A stretch of DNA of 64,000 bases from Haloarchaeobius amylolyticus (lineage in GTDB: Archaea > Halobacteriota > Halobacteria > Halobacteriales > Natrialbaceae), in NCBI RefSeq assembly GCF_026616195.1, contig NZ_JANHDH010000001.1, forward strand, positions 1,984,001 to 2,048,000, written 5' to 3'. The notes under the pieces are model-generated. The model was not told the origin of the DNA and searched no databases. It saw nothing but the letters and a program-made list of their open reading frames with translations. The number at the start of each line of letters is the position of its first letter. Position 1 is the first letter of the stretch. The translations under genes were made by a program, and so were the position numbers. Below, piece by piece: positions 9,291 through 16,777 of this stretch.

Positions 9291-9323
9291 CACCGGGGAG
9301 CTTCACTTTCACCGTGGTCGGCG
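9210..9323 (+). repeat. Two-copy 22-base direct repeat upstream of hef
   Basis: The copies at 9210-9231 and 9302-9323 both begin TTCACTTTCA and end GGTCGGC, with only three differences in 22 bases and a 92-base period. The second copy lies directly before the hef TATA box; the first forms part of the 11-bp stem at 9194-9231. The core CACTTTCA(C/T) also occurs upstream of the PCNA gene in this window. Confidence 0.5.
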
Positions 9324-9358
9324 AAGTCTTAAACGACGGGAAGCCGAATTCTCGGGCG

Positions 9359-11866
9359 ATGGCTGCCACCGACGAGGCGTCCGTCGAGCACCCGCTGCTC
9401 GCGCCGAACTTCCTCCAGCGCCGGCTCTACCAGTTGCAACTCGCGGGCACGGCGACCGAGGACCACACCCTCGTCTGCCTGCCGACCGGGCTGGGCAAGA
9501 CGACCGTGAGCCTGCTCGTGACCGCGCGGCGACTCGACGAGGTCGGCGGGAAGTCGCTGATGCTCGCGCCGACGAAGCCCCTCGTGCAACAGCACGCGGA
9601 GTTCTACCGCGAGGCGCTGCAGATCCCGGACGACGAGGTCGTCGTGTTCACCGGCGACGTGCGCCCGGACGACCGCGCCGCGCTCTGGGAGGACGCGACC
9701 GTCGTCATGGCGACGCCGCAGGTCATCGAGAACGACCTCGTCGGTGGCAGAATCTCGCTGCGGGACGTGACACACATCACCTTCGACGAGTGCCACCGCG
9801 CGACCGGCGACTACGCCTACAACTACATCGCGGAACGCTACCACCAGGACGCCGCGGACCCCCTGGTGACCGGCATGAGCGCCTCGCCCGGTGGCGACGA
9901 GGAGGAGATACTGGAGGTGTGTGAGAACCTCGGGTTGCGCGAGGTCGAGGTGATGACCGAGGACGACGCCGACGTGGCGGAGTACACCCACGACACCGAG
10001 GTCGAGTGGAAGAAGATCCAACTTCCGGACGAGGTCCTCGAGATACGCGACGGGCTGAACGAGGTCATCGCCGACCGCCTCTCGAAGCTCAAGGAGATCG
10101 GCGTGACGAAGGCCACCTCGCCCGACCTCTCGGAGACCCAGATAAACAAGATATCGGCGCAGTTGCGCCAGATGATGGACAACGACCAGTCGGCGGGCTT
10201 CAAGGGTATGAGCCTGCTCGCGGAGATTCGCAAGCTCCGGACCGCGGTCACCTACGTCGAGACCCAGAGCGTCGAGGCGACCCGCCGGTACTTCGAGCGC
10301 CAGAAGAACGCCGCCCGCGCCTCCGGGGCGTCGAAGGCGAGCCAGCGCATGGTCTCGGAGCCGAAGGTCCGCGAGGCCATCCGGAAGGCCGAGTCCTTCG
10401 ACGACATCCACCCGAAGTACCGCGAGGCGCGCATCCTGCTCGCCCAGACGCTGGGCATCGAGGACGGCGAGCGCGTCATCGTCTTCACCGAATCGAGAGA
10501 CACAGCCGAGGCCCTCACCGAGTTCCTCTCGAACCACTTCGAGACGCGGCGGTTCGTCGGGCAGGGCGACAAGGAGGGCTCGGACGGGATGACCCAGAAA
10601 CAGCAACAGGAGGTCTTAGAGCAGTTCAAGGCCGGCGAGTTCGAGGTGCTGGTCTCGACCTCGGTCGCCGAGGAGGGCCTGGACGTGCCCGAGGTCGACC
10701 TCGTGCTGTTCTACGAGCCGGTCCCGACGGCCATCCGGTCCATCCAGCGCAAGGGCCGGACCGGCCGCCAGGACGAGGGGCGCGTGGTCGTGCTGATGGC
10801 CGAGGACACGCGCGACGAGGCGTACTTCTGGATCTCGCGGCGCAAGGAGAAGCAGATGGAGAACGAGCTCCGCAAGCTCAAGGGCGTCGCCGCGGACATG
10901 GAGGAACAGCTCGACGACTCCCAGCAGAGCCTCGACGCGTTCGCGGGCGGTGACGGGGGCGACGGAAGCGACGAGGCGGCGGCCGAAAGCGCCGCGAGCG
11001 CCGACGGCGGGACCAGCGCGGACACCCAGCCGGGGCTGCAGGAGTTCGGCGCGAGCGACAACGAGGCGGAGGGAGACGGCGAAGACGGCGGCGAGAAAGC
11101 CGACGACGCGGCCGAGACCGCGGCCCAGACCACCGATGCCGAACTCGCCGCGGCCGAACCCGACGAGCCAGACGACGGCGTCGTCGCGGCCGCGGAACCG
11201 CAGGAGGAGGACACGGTCGAGGTCGTCATCGACCAGCGCGAGATGGACTCCTCGATTCCACGGGACCTCTCGACCCGCGAGGACGTGACCACTCGCCTCG
11301 AAACGCTCGCGGTGGGCGACTACGTCCTCTCGGACCGCGTCGCCGTCGAGCGCAAGTCCGTCTCGGACTTCCTCGACACCCTCACCGGCAGCGACCGCTC
11401 CGTCTTCGAGCAGGTCCGGGACATGGCCGGGCACTACGCCCGGCCCATCCTCGTCATCGAGGGCGACGAGAGCCTGCTCGGCTCGCGGGACATCCACCCC
11501 AACGCCATCCGGGGCGCGCTCGCCTCGCTGGCGGTCGACTTCGGCGTGAGCGTCCTGCGGACCGAGGGCGAGGCAGACACCCGGGACCTGCTCGCGGTCA
11601 TCGCGACCAGAGAGCAAGAGAAGAGCGGCCGCGAGGTGTCGGTCCACGGCGAGAAGTCGAAGAAGACCCTGAGCGAACAGCAGGAGTACGTCGTCTCCGC
11701 CATCGCGGACATCGGGCCGGTGACCGCACGGTCGCTGCTGGCTCACTTCGGCACCGTCGAGGAAGTGATGTGCGCGAACGAGGACGACCTCCTGGAGGTC
11801 GACGGCGTCGGCCAGGTGACCGCCGAGCGCATCCGGGAGGTCATCGGGAGCCAGTACGAGCCGTGA
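9359..11866 (+). CDS. hef: Hef: archaeal XPF/FANCM-family helicase-nuclease
   Basis: Hef processes stalled forks and branched DNA. The 835-residue protein has an N-terminal SF2 helicase (Walker A LPTGLGKTT at 41-49; DECHRATG box; SASPGG motif III; QRKGRTGRQ motif VI). A long acidic, low-complexity linker rich in D, E, A and G follows (about 520-620). The C-terminal XPF nuclease has VAVERKSVSDFL (the ERKxxxD active site). The end carries tandem helix-hairpin-helix motifs (IADIGPVTARSLL, LLEVDGVGQVTAERI). The ATG at 9359 is chosen because TTAAA at 9329-9333 fits a leaderless start and the helicase fold begins directly after it. The acidic linker is typical of halophilic Hef. Confidence 0.96.
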   Translation: MAATDEASVEHPLLAPNFLQRRLYQLQLAGTATEDHTLVCLPTGLGKTTVSLLVTARRLDEVGGKSLMLAPTKPLVQQHAEFYREALQIPDDEVVVFTGDVRPDDRAALWEDATVVMATPQVIENDLVGGRISLRDVTHITFDECHRATGDYAYNYIAERYHQDAADPLVTGMSASPGGDEEEILEVCENLGLREVEVMTEDDADVAEYTHDTEVEWKKIQLPDEVLEIRDGLNEVIADRLSKLKEIGVTKATSPDLSETQINKISAQLRQMMDNDQSAGFKGMSLLAEIRKLRTAVTYVETQSVEATRRYFERQKNAARASGASKASQRMVSEPKVREAIRKAESFDDIHPKYREARILLAQTLGIEDGERVIVFTESRDTAEALTEFLSNHFETRRFVGQGDKEGSDGMTQKQQQEVLEQFKAGEFEVLVSTSVAEEGLDVPEVDLVLFYEPVPTAIRSIQRKGRTGRQDEGRVVVLMAEDTRDEAYFWISRRKEKQMENELRKLKGVAADMEEQLDDSQQSLDAFAGGDGGDGSDEAAAESAASADGGTSADTQPGLQEFGASDNEAEGDGEDGGEKADDAAETAAQTTDAELAAAEPDEPDDGVVAAAEPQEEDTVEVVIDQREMDSSIPRDLSTREDVTTRLETLAVGDYVLSDRVAVERKSVSDFLDTLTGSDRSVFEQVRDMAGHYARPILVIEGDESLLGSRDIHPNAIRGALASLAVDFGVSVLRTEGEADTRDLLAVIATREQEKSGREVSVHGEKSKKTLSEQQEYVVSAIADIGPVTARSLLAHFGTVEEVMCANEDDLLEVDGVGQVTAERIREVIGSQYEP

Positions 11867-12057
11867 GCGAGGCCGTTCGCGCCGCCGTCGGGAAGACCTT
11901 CCCGGGGCTGGTCGTCACGCTCCTCGTCCTCGTGGTCGGGCAGGTGTTCGACCTGCACTGGAGCGTGGGCTACGGCGCGGCACTGGTGGCGTTCACCCTC
12001 TGGATGCTCTGGTTCGTCGTGACGTTCGTGCGCTGGTGGGAGGAAGGCGAGACGTAG
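11863..12057 (+). CDS. Small two-helix membrane protein overlapping hef
   Basis: A 64-residue protein starts at a GTG that overlaps the hef stop (GTGA). Two hydrophobic helices (GLVVTLLVLVVGQVF and AALVAFTLWMLWFVVTFV) are followed by a short acidic tail. The start was chosen from the GTGA overlap, the usual coupled arrangement in this genome. No function is visible. The link to hef is positional only. Confidence 0.65.
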   Translation: MSEAVRAAVGKTFPGLVVTLLVLVVGQVFDLHWSVGYGAALVAFTLWMLWFVVTFVRWWEEGET

Positions 12058-12058
12058 A

Positions 12059-12715
12059 TTACCGGCGGAGGGTACTGAGCGCCTCGGCGGCCTCCTTCAC
12101 CGCGGCGAGGCACTCGCGGGCGCGGGCGGGGTCGTCCGTGTTCGCGGCGGCGTCGCTGAAGTAGCGGATGGTCTCGGCGATGCTGGCCTCGGCCTCGCCG
12201 AACTCGCCGGCGAGGGAGGCACCCGCGGCGGAGCGGTCGACCTGCCGGGGCTCGGCGCCTGTCGCCCCGGCACCGGCACCGACCGAACCGGCCTGCCGGC
12301 CGGGGGTGGCGCCGGTCGCGACCGGCTGCTGCGCGCTCGACTGGTCGGCGGTCGCAGGGTCGGCTACCGTCTCACCGTCGGCCTCGGAGACGTTTGCTTG
12401 CTGTGCGTCCTGTGCCTGCCCTGCACGCTGGGCCTGCTGGTCTGCGGCCTGCTGTTGCTGTGCTTGCTGCTGTGCCTGCTGTTGCTGGGCCTGCTGGCGC
12501 TGGGCCTCCTGGGCCGCGTTCTGGCAGCTCGGGCAGAACTCCTGGCCCTGGTAGCGGAAGATGGGGTCGCCGCAGGTGTCGCAGTGCTGGTTCGTCATCG
12601 TCGCACCCTGCAGGAGGAGTTCGCTCATCCGCTGTGTCGACTTGCGGTCCTCCTCGTCCTTGGCGAACTTCTCGCGCAACTTCTCTCGCTCTGCCTCCTT
12701 GTCGAACTCGCTCAT
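12059..12715 (-). CDS. Sjogren/scleroderma autoantigen 1 (p27)-like zinc-ribbon protein
   Basis: A 218-residue protein begins with a charged helix (MSEFDKEAEREKLREKFAKD). It then has a p27-type zinc ribbon (MSELLLQGATMTNQHCDTCG ... FCPSC; cysteines near residues 45-65). A striking linker of Q and A (about 65-105) leads to a second low-complexity A/G/T stretch. The C-terminal 50 residues form a helical region (EASIAETIRYFSDAAANT). The zinc ribbon matches the archaeal relatives of autoantigen p27; the molecular role is unknown. It is convergent with the hef operon and divergent from mdh, with a 257-base gap upstream. Confidence 0.85.
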   Translation of the reverse strand: MSEFDKEAEREKLREKFAKDEEDRKSTQRMSELLLQGATMTNQHCDTCGDPIFRYQGQEFCPSCQNAAQEAQRQQAQQQQAQQQAQQQQAADQQAQRAGQAQDAQQANVSEADGETVADPATADQSSAQQPVATGATPGRQAGSVGAGAGATGAEPRQVDRSAAGASLAGEFGEAEASIAETIRYFSDAAANTDDPARARECLAAVKEAAEALSTLRR

Positions 12716-12828
12716 GTCGGGAGGGAGGACCGTGAGAGAGGAAAGTCCTGCGGACCGTTCAGACGGGTACTATCGCGTGCAGGACGTCCCCGGCTCGCGC
12801 CCCGGGAGCATCGGAGTCCAACCCGGTG

Positions 12829-12842
12829 ACCGGATGTCCGGT
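12829..12842. promoter_or_regulatory. Perfect palindrome between divergent p27-like gene and mdh
   Basis: ACCGGA-TG-TCCGGT is a 6-bp inverted repeat with a two-base spacer, about 114 bases upstream of the p27-like start and 131 upstream of mdh. It is operator-like but far from both start sites, and GC-rich palindromes are common here, so it is only weakly supported. Confidence 0.25.
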
Positions 12843-12972
12843 TTCGTCTCGTCTCGGTCGGCTGGACTGCCCGAACGTCCCGGACAGCGCGGCGTGGAAC
12901 CGGTATCGGCGCGGGCGTAGCACTGCCGACTTCGACACGTTTAACCGGGAATCGAGAGCAGTTTCGAGTGTT

Positions 12973-13887
12973 ATGGCGAAAGTTAGCGTAGTCGGCGCGG
13001 CCGGCACCGTCGGGGCCGCCGCAGGCTACAACCTCGCGCTTCGTGACGTGGTCGACGAACTCGTCTTCGTGGACATCCCGGACAAGGAGGACGAGACGGT
13101 GGGCCAGGCCGCGGACGCCAACCACGGCATCGCGTACGACTCCAACACGACCGTCCGCCAGGGCACCTACGCGGACACGGCGGGCTCGGACGTCGTCGTC
13201 ATCACGGCCGGCATCCCGCGCCAGCCCGGCCAGACCCGCATCGACCTCGCGGGCGACAACGCGCCCATCATGGAGGACATCGGCTCCTCGCTCGCCGAGC
13301 ACAACGACGACTTCATCACGGTGACGACCTCGAACCCGGTCGACCTGCTCAACCGCCACCTCTACGAGGCCGGCGACCGCGACCGGAACAAGGTCATCGG
13401 CTTCGGTGGCCGACTCGACTCCGCGCGCTTCCGCTACGTGCTCTCCGAGCGCTTCGACACGCAGGTCCAGAACGTCGAGGCGACCATCCTGGGCGAGCAC
13501 GGCGACGCGCAGGTCCCGGTCTTCTCGAAGGTCCGCGTCGACGGCCGCGACCCCGAGTTCTCCGACGACGAGAAGGAGGAGATCCTCGGCGACCTGAAGG
13601 AGTCCGCGATGAACGTCATCGAGCGCAAGGGCGCGACCGAGTGGGGCCCGGCGACGGGCGTCGCCCACATGGTCGAGGCCATCCTGCGCGACACCGGCGA
13701 GGTCCTGCCGGCGTCGGTCAAGCTACAGGGCGAGTTCGGGCACGACGACGTCGGCCTGGGCGTCCCGGTCAAGCTCGGCAGCGACGGTGTCGAGGAGATC
13801 GTCGAGTGGGACCTCTCCCAGCTGGAGCGTGACCAGCTCGGTGAGGCCGCCGAGAAGCTCTCCGACCAGTACGAGAAGATCTCGTAA
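12973..13887 (+). CDS. mdh: Malate dehydrogenase, LDH-like halophilic type
   Basis: The enzyme interconverts malate and oxaloacetate with NAD. The 304-residue protein has the nucleotide-binding loop [17 protein letters not shown] at the N-terminus, the active-loop region [16 protein letters not shown], the TSNPVDLL block and the catalytic histidine in [14 protein letters not shown]. Acidic residues on the surface are typical of the tetrameric haloarchaeal enzyme. The ATG at 12973 matches the family length, and TTTAACC at 12940-12946 supports a leaderless mRNA. Longer in-frame starts read through promoter DNA and are rejected. Confidence 0.97.
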   Translation: MAKVSVVGAAGTVGAAAGYNLALRDVVDELVFVDIPDKEDETVGQAADANHGIAYDSNTTVRQGTYADTAGSDVVVITAGIPRQPGQTRIDLAGDNAPIMEDIGSSLAEHNDDFITVTTSNPVDLLNRHLYEAGDRDRNKVIGFGGRLDSARFRYVLSERFDTQVQNVEATILGEHGDAQVPVFSKVRVDGRDPEFSDDEKEEILGDLKESAMNVIERKGATEWGPATGVAHMVEAILRDTGEVLPASVKLQGEFGHDDVGLGVPVKLGSDGVEEIVEWDLSQLERDQLGEAAEKLSDQYEKIS

Positions 13888-13897
13888 CGACGCGGTC

Positions 13898-14032
13898 TCA
13901 GTTCTCGCGTTCGCCGGGCGACCGCCGCTCGGCGATACTGCCGTTCGCACGCGTCTCGATAGCGTCCGGAACCTGTTCACCGACCAGTTCCGCCCACTCT
14001 CGGATGCGGGCCGTGCGGTTGTCTCCCGACAT
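13898..14032 (-). CDS. Putative 44-residue small protein
   Basis: An ATG-initiated frame of 44 codons (starts MSGDNRTARIREWAELVGEQ) lies between mdh and the Brp/Blh gene. The first half could form one amphipathic helix. A TTATG box at about 14064-14068 and an inverted repeat directly upstream of the ATG look like a small promoter with an operator. It is convergent with mdh, 10 bases apart. No family is recognised and the frame is short, so the call rests mainly on the promoter layout. Confidence 0.45.
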   Translation of the reverse strand: MSGDNRTARIREWAELVGEQVPDAIETRANGSIAERRSPGEREN

Positions 14033-14033
14033 G

Positions 14034-14048
14034 GTATCTACGAGATAC
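14034..14048. promoter_or_regulatory. Inverted repeat at the start of the 44-aa gene
   Basis: GTATCT-ACG-AGATAC is a perfect 6-bp inverted repeat that begins two bases before the ATG at 14032 on the minus strand and lies between the likely TATA box and the start codon. This is where haloarchaeal repressors commonly bind. Confidence 0.4.
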
Positions 14049-14101
14049 GTCAACATGGATGTGCATAACTTTTTTCTCGCTGCCGCGACACGTTCGCCGG
14101 G

Positions 14102-15118
14102 TCACCAGACGCCCTGCTGCCGGTCGAGCACCGAGACGACGACGACGTGGGGCAGCGTGAGCACGGCCAGGAGGACGAGGTAGACCGCGAGGGCCCCGTC
14201 GAGGCCGGCGGGGGTCCGCGGGACCGCGATGGCGATACCGGCCATGATGGCGATGGCGGCCGCGGTCGTCGGGAGCGCGTCGCGGGCGAAGCGACGGAAC
14301 GCGCCGACGAGGTCGTCCCGGGCGAGCGAGGCGACCGCGGTCTCGTCGAGGCCGACGACCCGGACGACGTGGCGCAGCGAGTGCCAGAGACAGAAGTACA
14401 GCCCGATGGCGAGGATGGGTGGCACGAGCGCGAAGAAGCCGGTGAGGAGCGCGATCTCGACGCCGTCTCGCTTCCAGGTGGTGGTGTCGGGCGAGCGCGC
14501 GCCGAGTACGAGCGAGGCGACGACGATGGCGGCGAAGCCGACGGCGACCCCGAGCCTGGCGTCGGCCGAGAACGCCCACGCGACGCTACTGGCGTCGGTC
14601 CCGAACAGTTCGACCGTGATGGCGACGACGCGCTGGTAGGCGTCCGGGAAGGCGACCAGCGGGACGAGCATCGGGAGCGCCCCGCGGACCGCGACCGTCA
14701 GGAGGCGGTGGAGCGGCGTGGTCGGGTACGCGCCCTCCGAGAGAACGTGCAGGCAGTAGAGGTCGCCCTGCCCCCAGTGGGCCCACGTCAGGAGGATGAA
14801 GAACGTGAACGCGGCGACCGGCGCGACGAACCAGGCGAGCAGGTAGAGACCGCCGAGGACGGCGTAGAGGGCGGAGACGGCGACGACGGACCGGCGGACC
14901 GAGATTCCGGTACCCAGCCGCGCCAGCACGAGGTGGTCGACCGCACCGTGTGGGAGGCCGAGGACGAGGACGCTCACCAGCAGCGGGAGGTACTCGGCCC
15001 ACGGCGGGACCGAGAGCCCGAGCGCGAACGGGACGGCCGCGAGCCCGAGCAGGAGCCACTCCGGGCGCAGGAGCCGGTCGACCGTCCGTCTGACCGGCTG
15101 GGGGACCGCTACAGCCAT
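14102..15118 (-). CDS. blh: Brp/Blh-type beta-carotene 15,15'-dioxygenase (retinal synthesis)
   Basis: This membrane enzyme is known to cleave beta-carotene into two retinals, the chromophore of bacteriorhodopsin. The 338-residue protein is strongly hydrophobic with about eight to nine helices. It has histidines typical of the Brp/Blh family in GLPHGAVDH (H57 and H62), LTWAHWGQGD (H114) and CLWHSLRHVVRV, likely ligands of the catalytic iron. The ATG at 15118 lies ten bases inside the end of the lycopene cyclase gene, so the two are translated together. The opsin and its activator lie just upstream on the same strand, which fixes its role. Brp versus Blh cannot be separated with certainty. Confidence 0.92.
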   Translation of the reverse strand: MAVAVPQPVRRTVDRLLRPEWLLLGLAAVPFALGLSVPPWAEYLPLLVSVLVLGLPHGAVDHLVLARLGTGISVRRSVVAVSALYAVLGGLYLLAWFVAPVAAFTFFILLTWAHWGQGDLYCLHVLSEGAYPTTPLHRLLTVAVRGALPMLVPLVAFPDAYQRVVAITVELFGTDASSVAWAFSADARLGVAVGFAAIVVASLVLGARSPDTTTWKRDGVEIALLTGFFALVPPILAIGLYFCLWHSLRHVVRVVGLDETAVASLARDDLVGAFRRFARDALPTTAAAIAIMAGIAIAVPRTPAGLDGALAVYLVLLAVLTLPHVVVVSVLDRQQGVW

Positions 15119-15834
15119 CGGTCGACCACCCAGTGATAGAGGACGATGCCCTGGACGACGAGCAGGGTCGTGACGAGGAAGAACAGCATCTCCTCGACAG
15201 GCAGGCCGAAGAGGCCGAGCCCGGTCGTGTGGTCGGGCGAGATGGTCCAGATGCCGAGCCGGATGGCGTACCAGTCGACCGCCCAGAGGTACGCCACGGG
15301 GAAGGCGACGACCGGCGCGAGGTCGCGCCGCGCCGCCCAGAGGTAGTGCCCGCCGACGGCCCACTGCAGGGCCAGGACGGGGGCGGCCCACGCGAGGATG
15401 GCGCCGAGGTAGTACGTCGACGGGACGGTCAGGGCGGCCGCGCCGAGTGCGGCGAGGACCAGCCAGCCGACGGTCCCCACGAGGCGTGCCCGTCGCGGCA
15501 GCGGTTCCTCGGGGTGGACCGGCGGCCAGCGGAGGGTGTAGAACCACAGGGCGGCGAGGACCGGCTGGAAGGCCATGAACAGGTACTCCTCGAGCGGGGC
15601 GAGGCCGATGGTGAGCACGACCGCGCCCTGGCCGTACCACCAGACGCCCTGCCCGATGAGGTAGTTGTCCCACGGTGTCGTGTATGCGAGTGCGACGACC
15701 ACCATGAGGACGGTGGGGACCAGCCCCTCGCGGGGGAGGGGCAGTCCCCGCCGCCACGACGCGACCGAGAGGCCGAAGATAGGTGCCACTACGAACAGCA
15801 GCAGGAAGGCCGCGTAGGTCAGGGTGGTCGTCAT
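15109..15834 (-). CDS. crtY: Lycopene cyclase, fused CrtYc-CrtYd membrane type
   Basis: The enzyme closes the rings of lycopene to give beta-carotene, the precursor of retinal. The 241-residue protein has about seven helices in two repeated halves. Each half holds family motifs: TTPWDNYL with LEEYLFM in the first, and VDWYAIRLGIW with VEEMLFF in the second. Fusion of the two half-domains is usual in haloarchaea. The stop codon overlaps the Brp/Blh gene by ten bases. The gene starts 132 bases beyond the opsin stop on the same strand, and its upstream DNA holds a weak partial likeness to the opsin activator site. Confidence 0.93.
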   Translation of the reverse strand: MTTTLTYAAFLLLFVVAPIFGLSVASWRRGLPLPREGLVPTVLMVVVALAYTTPWDNYLIGQGVWWYGQGAVVLTIGLAPLEEYLFMAFQPVLAALWFYTLRWPPVHPEEPLPRRARLVGTVGWLVLAALGAAALTVPSTYYLGAILAWAAPVLALQWAVGGHYLWAARRDLAPVVAFPVAYLWAVDWYAIRLGIWTISPDHTTGLGLFGLPVEEMLFFLVTTLLVVQGIVLYHWVVDRWL

Positions 15835-15889
15835 CGTCTGGATATAGGTGACGTTGGTAGTTGGCGTAGACGGTGCGAGCCGGTTGCCG

Positions 15890-15966
15890 TACTGTCGGAC
15901 GTACCTCGTGACGAGACTCGATCCCCTTCGGTGTCGAAATCCGTCATGGGCGTCCGTCCGACAGTA
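15890..15966. repeat. 12-bp inverted repeat between opsin and lycopene cyclase genes
   Basis: TACTGTCGGACG at 15890-15901 and its exact complement CGTCCGACAGTA at 15955-15966 enclose 53 bases. One arm begins at the base after the opsin stop codon on the minus strand, so opsin mRNA could end in, or be followed by, a long stem-loop. This may stabilise the abundant opsin message or limit read-through into crtY. Confidence 0.4.
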
Positions 15967-16686
15967 TCAGTCGCCTGCCGCGACTGCACCGGTCGTGACC
16001 TGGTCGAGGACGGTGTGGCTGCGCAGCAGCAGGAAGCCGAAGCCGACCTTGGCGCTCAGGTCGAGCACCATGAAGATGGCCGTCTCCGGATAGATACCGA
16101 CGAGCCCGAGGCCCTCGGTCCCGATGAGCCAGACGATCGGATACGCCGTCCAGAGCACCAGGGTCAGGTTCCGTAATGTCCCGAAGAGCTGGGCCACGTC
16201 TCCCGACTGTTCGGCCGCGGCGGCCGAGAGCTTCCCGACGAGGAAGTACAGGAGGACGAGGAAGAACCCACAGCTGATGCCCCACCAGGCGAGCCGGTAG
16301 GCCATCCCTTCGGTCGCCAGTGCGCCGCCCAGTCCGGTGACGATCATCGCCGCGTCGAGGCCGACGAGCGTGAAGATCGTGTTCCGGCTCGCGCCAGCGA
16401 GCAGCGCGAGGTCGAGCAACAGCAACGGTGTGGTGAACAGCCAGTCAGCGTACCGTGCCCAGTAGATGGGTTCCTCGTGATTGGGGATATTGATGACCCC
16501 GAACCCGGATGCCATCGAGAAGTACGACGTCGCGGCGATGGCCGCGATGAATATCGTCACGATGTAGTAGGTCTGTTTCTGTTCGTCCTGTTCGTTCCAT
16601 CCCATCGCGACGAACGCGAGGGTGCCAAGAGTCATACCGGCTGTGCCGAGCCACAGCCAGAGCGACTCGCTTTCTGGTACTGCCAT
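15967..16686 (-). CDS. bop: Bacteriorhodopsin-type light-driven proton pump
   Basis: This 239-residue seven-helix opsin uses retinal to pump protons outward. Helix C reads [19 protein letters not shown], so both proton-transfer carboxylates are kept: D81 (D85 in Halobacterium bacteriorhodopsin) and D92 (D96). The release group E191/E201, D209 and the Schiff-base lysine K213 in DLSAKVGFG are present. D96-type aspartate rules out a halorhodopsin or sensory rhodopsin. The leucine at the position that separates green from blue absorbers is a green-type residue. A Bat-type activator site lies 43-57 bases upstream of the ATG. The gene lies between bat and crtY/blh. Confidence 0.96.
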   Translation of the reverse strand: MAVPESESLWLWLGTAGMTLGTLAFVAMGWNEQDEQKQTYYIVTIFIAAIAATSYFSMASGFGVINIPNHEEPIYWARYADWLFTTPLLLLDLALLAGASRNTIFTLVGLDAAMIVTGLGGALATEGMAYRLAWWGISCGFFLVLLYFLVGKLSAAAAEQSGDVAQLFGTLRNLTLVLWTAYPIVWLIGTEGLGLVGIYPETAIFMVLDLSAKVGFGFLLLRSHTVLDQVTTGAVAAGD

Positions 16687-16728
16687 GACGCATGATACGT
16701 TCAGGATTGTTCATCAATGACCGCGGTG

Positions 16729-16743
16729 CCGAACTAGTTGGGC
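16729..16743 (-). promoter_or_regulatory. Bat-type upstream activator site of the opsin promoter
   Basis: On the minus strand the site reads GCCCAACTAGTTCGG. The upstream activator sequence known from Halobacterium bop-family promoters is roughly ACCcnactagTTnG, so 13 of 14 positions agree. It sits 43-57 bases upstream of the opsin start, as in bop. The TATA box behind it (around 16708-16718, TTGATGA-like) is poor, as expected for a promoter that depends on an activator. Confidence 0.75.
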
Positions 16744-16777
16744 ACCCCAGCCAGACCCATTATATAAAGGTATCCTG

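Noticed and set aside
9192-9332. A 46-codon GTG frame whose start resembles a signal peptide (VADRAVFTFIAVGLLVAC)
   Set aside because: It has no promoter at the right distance, the part after residue 25 is arginine/proline-rich noise, and the hydrophobic part coincides with the stem at 9194-9231. It cannot be excluded, but an RNA fold explains the DNA better.
9116-9358. An 81-residue N-terminal extension of Hef in the same frame
   Set aside because: The translated stretch is R/P-rich and unlike haloarchaeal protein, it covers the structured region and the hef TATA box, and the helicase fold starts at the ATG at 9359.
12738-12748. GAGGAAAGTCC, an exact match to the conserved CR-I core of RNase P RNA
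   Set aside because: The matching 3' core (ACAGAA...GGCTTA) is absent downstream, the distance to mdh is too short for a haloarchaeal RNase P RNA, and a 5' portion would have to lie inside the p27-like gene. A chance 11-base match is more likely.
15835-15880. A second Bat activator site before the lycopene cyclase gene
   Set aside because: CCAACTACC near 15866 shares only the first half of the activator sequence and lies too close to the start; the match is not better than chance.
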